Assembly (NCBI GenBank): GCA_016281015.1
Contig: JAEEHS010000050.1
Location: forward strand, 29,969 to 93,968
DNA from: Bacteroidales bacterium
GTDB taxonomy: Bacteria > Bacteroidota > Bacteroidia > Bacteroidales > UBA932
Direction: 5' to 3'
Length of the DNA stretch: 64,000 bases
The position numbers were made by a program, and so were the translations under genes. The stretch's first letter is position 1. Every line of letters begins with the position of its first letter. Under the pieces are notes generated by a model, which was given only the letters and a program-made list of their open reading frames with translations, had not been told where the DNA came from and made no database searches. Positions 61,081-64,000 of this stretch are shown in pieces.

Positions 61081-61383
61081 ATGCAGCAGGAGCTCTGCGA
61101 GCAGTTGAAAAAGGTTATGAAGTACGCAACTCAAAGGCAGAATTTGGACGAAAACCTGCAGACGATCTTGTCTAGCATCCACAAAGATTTCTCCTCCCAG
61201 GAGTTTATTGAGGCTTATCACCGTATCTGCCCCGATTCATACGCGGCGGGTGTCAGGGAGGCCGGTGATTTCAGGCGCCTTCATTTTTGGATAGCCCGTT
61301 GGTATTTGCTGGGAAAAGTAAAGGCCCATATTTTACTGCGGATAAATAATCCGCGCAATGACAGGAAGTGGAGACAAATCTAA
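61081..61383 (+). CDS. Orphan 100-residue protein
   Basis: A small, mostly helical, basic protein starting MQQELCEQLKKVMKYATQRQ, with IHKDFSSQEFIEAYHRICP and RRLHFWIARWYLLGKVKAH. I do not recognise it. An open frame extends upstream to 60817 but that part looks non-coding (it crosses the hairpins), so the ATG at 61081 is chosen. A possible promoter box, CACTTTTG, lies just upstream. Divergent from abiF and 14 nt before the lipoprotein gene. It could be an accessory factor of either neighbour. Confidence 0.55.
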   Translation: MQQELCEQLKKVMKYATQRQNLDENLQTILSSIHKDFSSQEFIEAYHRICPDSYAAGVREAGDFRRLHFWIARWYLLGKVKAHILLRINNPRNDRKWRQI

Positions 61384-61397
61384 AGTGCTGGCAACTG

Positions 61398-63197
61398 ATG
61401 AGAAAGATAACTGGATTTCTGCTGACGCTTGCCGTTTTAAGCAGTTGCTCTTCAGAGGACAAGACAACTTATGATAATTCCGGGAGTGGTGATAAAAAGA
61501 ATGAGGTGTCCATAACCGGATCTGCGACCAATATATCTGCTGTCTCTGCCGTCCTAAAGGGGAAAGCTAATCTTGGCAATTCCTCTGCGGAAGACTTGAA
61601 GGTGGGTTTTCAATATTCCACTTCTCCCGGCATCCTGCCAACGAATTCAAACACCGTCGACGCACAGGATGCCGATGCGGATTACAATTACATTGCGGGT
61701 ATAACCGGTCTTTCTCCAGATACACGATATTATTTCCGCAGTTATGTCCGCCAAAACGGTCAATACACCTATGGCGACACCAAGGAGTTCACGACCCAAA
61801 ATTTAGTCTCTATGCTGGAGACACAGGAAGCAACAGATATTGAGGCGAGCAAGGCTACGCTGAACGCTAAACTCGATCTAACAGATGTTCAATATAAGAA
61901 CGTGGCATTCGGATTTCTGTGGGAGAACACCGAATCATCCTTGAACATTGAGAGCAAATGCACGGACATAGAGGACAACGCCATCTCTGCTTCTTTGACA
62001 AGTCTTTCCCATAAGACTCAATACTGGTACAAAGCCTTCGTCACACTTGACAACCAAACCTTCCATGGTGAAGTCAAGACATTTACAACCGGTATTGTTT
62101 CAGTTGAGAGTGTGGCTCTGGATAAGACAGAATATACCTTCATTACAATTGGCAACACCCTGATGCTGAATGCCATTGTGTCTCCTGCCGATGCCACTGA
62201 CAAGAGTATCGAATGGACTTCTGACAATGAGGATGTCGCAACTGTCAGTGCCAGTGGTATAGTGACTGCGAAAGGTAACGGGACGGCGACCATTACGGTC
62301 ACAACAAAGAACCAAGGAAAGACAGCCAACTGTGTAATTACCGTTATTACCGATCCACAATTGGCTACAGGTATCTCGCTCGATAAAACATCCATCACCC
62401 TGTATGTGGGGGAGGAAGTGACGCTCATCCCCACAGTTAATCCATCAACCGCTACCATCAAAACTGTAAAATGGACCTCTTCCGATGAATCAGTCGCGAC
62501 CGTAGAAGAGAATGGTAAAGTGACAGCCGCTTCCAAAGGTACAGCCACTATCAAGGCCGAGGCGAATGACGGCAGCGGAGTATCTGCTTCCTGCATAGTC
62601 GTCGTAAAGAACCCATGCCCTGCGGGCGCAGTTGATCTTGGCTTGTCCGTGTATTGGGCAACAACCAATCTTGGCGCAGCTAATCCTGAGGATTATGGCG
62701 ATTATTATGCATGGGGCGAAACAGAGGCAAAGGAGAATTACAGTTGGGAGACCTACAAATTTAGGATAAGCGGTAAGTTCTCAAAGTACAACACAAAGGA
62801 ATCTTATGGAGAGGTGGACAACAAGAACGTTCTCGATCAGGAGGACGATGTTGCTCACGTCAAGCTAGGTGGAAATTGGCGTATGCCGACAAAGGAAGAG
62901 TGGTGCGAGCTAAGTACCAAGTGCACTTGGACTTGGACAAAACAGAATGGAGTAAGCGGAGACAAGGTTTCCGGATCTAACGGCAACAGTATCTTCCTTC
63001 CCGCCGCTGGCCGCTGGCGCTATTCCAATCCCTCTGATGCGGTTTCTCAAGGCCGCTACTGGTCTTCGTCTCTCGATACGTCCGAGCCAAGAGAGGCGCA
63101 ACACTTGTTATTAGAATCCGACTCCGACTATGGGACCATCTATTCCTTCGGCGGTTACCGTTGCTTCGGGTTCTCCGTTCGTCCCGTCACCGAATAA
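61398..63197 (+). CDS. Surface lipoprotein with FN3-like and Big_2 domains and a FISUMP/C-lectin-like end
   Basis: A 599-residue lipoprotein (LTLAVLSSC, Cys17; a Ser-Ser-Glu-Asp follows). Residues ~35-135 and ~140-235 are two FN3-like domains ending in TKEFTTQ and VKTFTTG. Residues ~236-320 and ~325-405 are two Big_2 domains (ALDKTEYTF..., SLDKTSITLYVGEEVTL). The last ~190 residues have YWATTNLGAANPEDYGDYYAWGE, NWRMPTKEEWCEL, FLPAAGRWRY, GRYWSSS and FSVRPVTE, a FISUMP-like, C-type-lectin-related fold used for ligand binding on the surface. Similar ends are targets of diversity-generating retroelements, but no reverse transcriptase is in the window. ATG at 61398 begins the signal peptide. Confidence 0.88.
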   Translation: MRKITGFLLTLAVLSSCSSEDKTTYDNSGSGDKKNEVSITGSATNISAVSAVLKGKANLGNSSAEDLKVGFQYSTSPGILPTNSNTVDAQDADADYNYIAGITGLSPDTRYYFRSYVRQNGQYTYGDTKEFTTQNLVSMLETQEATDIEASKATLNAKLDLTDVQYKNVAFGFLWENTESSLNIESKCTDIEDNAISASLTSLSHKTQYWYKAFVTLDNQTFHGEVKTFTTGIVSVESVALDKTEYTFITIGNTLMLNAIVSPADATDKSIEWTSDNEDVATVSASGIVTAKGNGTATITVTTKNQGKTANCVITVITDPQLATGISLDKTSITLYVGEEVTLIPTVNPSTATIKTVKWTSSDESVATVEENGKVTAASKGTATIKAEANDGSGVSASCIVVVKNPCPAGAVDLGLSVYWATTNLGAANPEDYGDYYAWGETEAKENYSWETYKFRISGKFSKYNTKESYGEVDNKNVLDQEDDVAHVKLGGNWRMPTKEEWCELSTKCTWTWTKQNGVSGDKVSGSNGNSIFLPAAGRWRYSNPSDAVSQGRYWSSSLDTSEPREAQHLLLESDSDYGTIYSFGGYRCFGFSVRPVTE

Positions 63198-63252
63198 CTG
63201 TGCGAACCAAGGGAAGAGACAAACGTCTGATGATATGAAACAGACGAGTTGG

Positions 63253-63284
63253 AAGGGAAATGGTTCTAAACTGTTTCCCTTTTT
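63253..63284 (+). terminator. Rho-independent terminator after the surface lipoprotein gene
   Basis: AAGGGAAA (63253-63260) pairs with TTTCCCTT (63274-63281), with a further short inner stem, followed by TTTC. A second small hairpin (CGTCTG 63224-63229 with CAGACG 63241-63246) lies between it and the stop codon. Confidence 0.75.
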
Positions 63285-63317
63285 CTGTATAAGGGGGAAT
63301 AGTAAAGAATAATTGGT

Positions 63318-63325
63318 TATCTTTG
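63318..63325 (+). promoter_or_regulatory. -7 promoter element of the last gene
   Basis: TATCTTTG, a consensus match 21 nt before the ATG at 63347. Confidence 0.55.
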
Positions 63326-63346
63326 TATTGTCTGGATCCACCATAT

Positions 63347-63961
63347 ATGAGACTGTTTAATAAACTTTTCCATTCAAAAACAACACCAAAGGAGACTGTG
63401 GTGCCTGATGAGTATATCAAGCAGTATCCAGAGCCCCAAGAGGTGTTGCAGAAGATACTGGATATAGTACCAGGCACAGGTTATTTACTATATCAATACA
63501 CCAAACACAGCAACATCTCCAAAGAGTGGAAGTTCTGGGCCATGGATTTGATGGAGAATGGACTGGGAACACCAAGTGTCATTCAGTTGGCAGGAGAGGA
63601 TTTGGATATGGACTATTGGTCCTTTTCAAACCTTCTTGAAACAGTGTTTCAGGAACTTGGCATTGAGGTTAATCAAGAGGTTTTCCACTGTGCATATGTT
63701 ATGGGTATTGCCCAGGAAGTCCTTCATGGGGAAAGAACAGCAAGAACTGGTTTTGAACTTCTATACCAAGCAACAATAGAAACCAACTACAAGGAGCCTT
63801 TCTATGATTTCTTTTGTTGGTTAGACCATGCTGATGAATTAGAGTATTACACTATTAAGGGTAGTGGCCTTTATAAAGACAATGTGGAAGAATGGATGAA
63901 ACAGTTCTTTGAGAAACTGGTCAAGGTTAATCCAAAGTACTGTTCAAACACTGTCAGATAA
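63347..63961 (+). CDS. Accessory protein of unknown function
   Basis: A 204-residue, acidic, cytosolic, mostly helical protein, not recognised. It starts MRLFNKLFHSKTTPKETV and contains QVLQKILDI-like helices, a Trp-rich centre (WKFWAMDLMENGLGTP, MDYWSFSNLLETVF) and a DFFCWLDHADELEYY segment. Size, acidity and position after a surface protein would fit an immunity-type or housekeeping orphan, but nothing shows it. An in-frame start upstream (63323) overlaps the promoter and is rejected. The last 39 bases of the window hold no feature. Confidence 0.65.
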   Translation: MRLFNKLFHSKTTPKETVVPDEYIKQYPEPQEVLQKILDIVPGTGYLLYQYTKHSNISKEWKFWAMDLMENGLGTPSVIQLAGEDLDMDYWSFSNLLETVFQELGIEVNQEVFHCAYVMGIAQEVLHGERTARTGFELLYQATIETNYKEPFYDFFCWLDHADELEYYTIKGSGLYKDNVEEWMKQFFEKLVKVNPKYCSNTVR

Positions 63962-64000
63962 TCACTTATTTTAGACCTGTTGCTCTCCAAAATACCTCTC

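Noticed and set aside
61398..63250. Calling a diversity-generating retroelement
   Set aside because: Neither a reverse transcriptase nor a template repeat is present in the window; only the target-like protein end is seen. Kept as a finding, not a feature.
1..64000. CRISPR arrays, transposases, integrases or rRNA genes
   Set aside because: No direct-repeat/spacer pattern, no recognisable transposase or recombinase frame and no rRNA sequence was seen.

Overview
The window is chromosomal DNA of a high-GC member of the Bacteroidales (Bacteroidota). This rests on three things: promoters of the Bacteroidetes type (TTTG, 19-20 nt, TAnnTTTG) in front of many genes, the near absence of Shine-Dalgarno sites, and lineage-typical genes (tandem deoxynucleoside kinases, DUF4783, TraR/DksA protein without a full zinc site, Abi_2/KilA-N accessory genes). 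The genus cannot be named from the sequence.

From 1 to 57.9 kb the window is dense, GC-rich core genome. In order: ppdK; a PIN-PhoH ATPase with a PurL-like protein; folC; a giant alpha-2-macroglobulin; a lipoprotein and a metallo-beta-lactamase-fold hydrolase; two deoxynucleoside kinases; an acyl-CoA synthetase; dnaX-lptB; an NtrX-like regulator; cmk-ispH; efp; an esterase and a DUF4783 protein; rlmH with an NtrY-like kinase; engB-prs-(small membrane protein)-der; an esterase; xseA-xseB run into a glycogen cluster (branching enzyme, GH133 debranching enzyme, GT4, GH57, and one 1398-residue polypeptide joining a glycogen synthase to an alpha-glucan phosphorylase); ribF; greA-HIT-thioredoxin-like lipoprotein; tsaB-cvpA; ileS-traR-lspA; tRNA-Ser and tRNA-Val; a kinase-RapZ fusion with a MurU-like nucleotidyltransferase, probably cell-wall amino-sugar salvage; then a TlpA-like protein, a GT4 and a lytic transglycosylase. 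The last three lie between two copies of a ~48-bp repeat, beside a remnant of a GH92 alpha-mannosidase gene.

From about 58.0 kb to the end the DNA is visibly AT-richer and accessory: a frameshifted, truncated KilA-N gene; a 121-nt segment (58717-58837) that folds as a cloverleaf-like four-way junction with no protein-coding explanation; an unknown protein; an Abi_2/AbiF-family HEPN RNase-like toxin with a clean promoter and a hairpin in its short leader; a divergent promoter starting at a strong hairpin; a 100-residue orphan; a Big_2-containing surface lipoprotein with a FISUMP/C-lectin-like end; and another orphan.

The best candidates for new biology are the structured RNA at 58.7 kb and the AbiF locus with its paired structured transcripts. 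Secondary items are the synthase-phosphorylase fusion, the terminator-like hairpin in the greA leader, the kinase-RapZ/MurU pair and the near-leaderless promoters of housekeeping genes.
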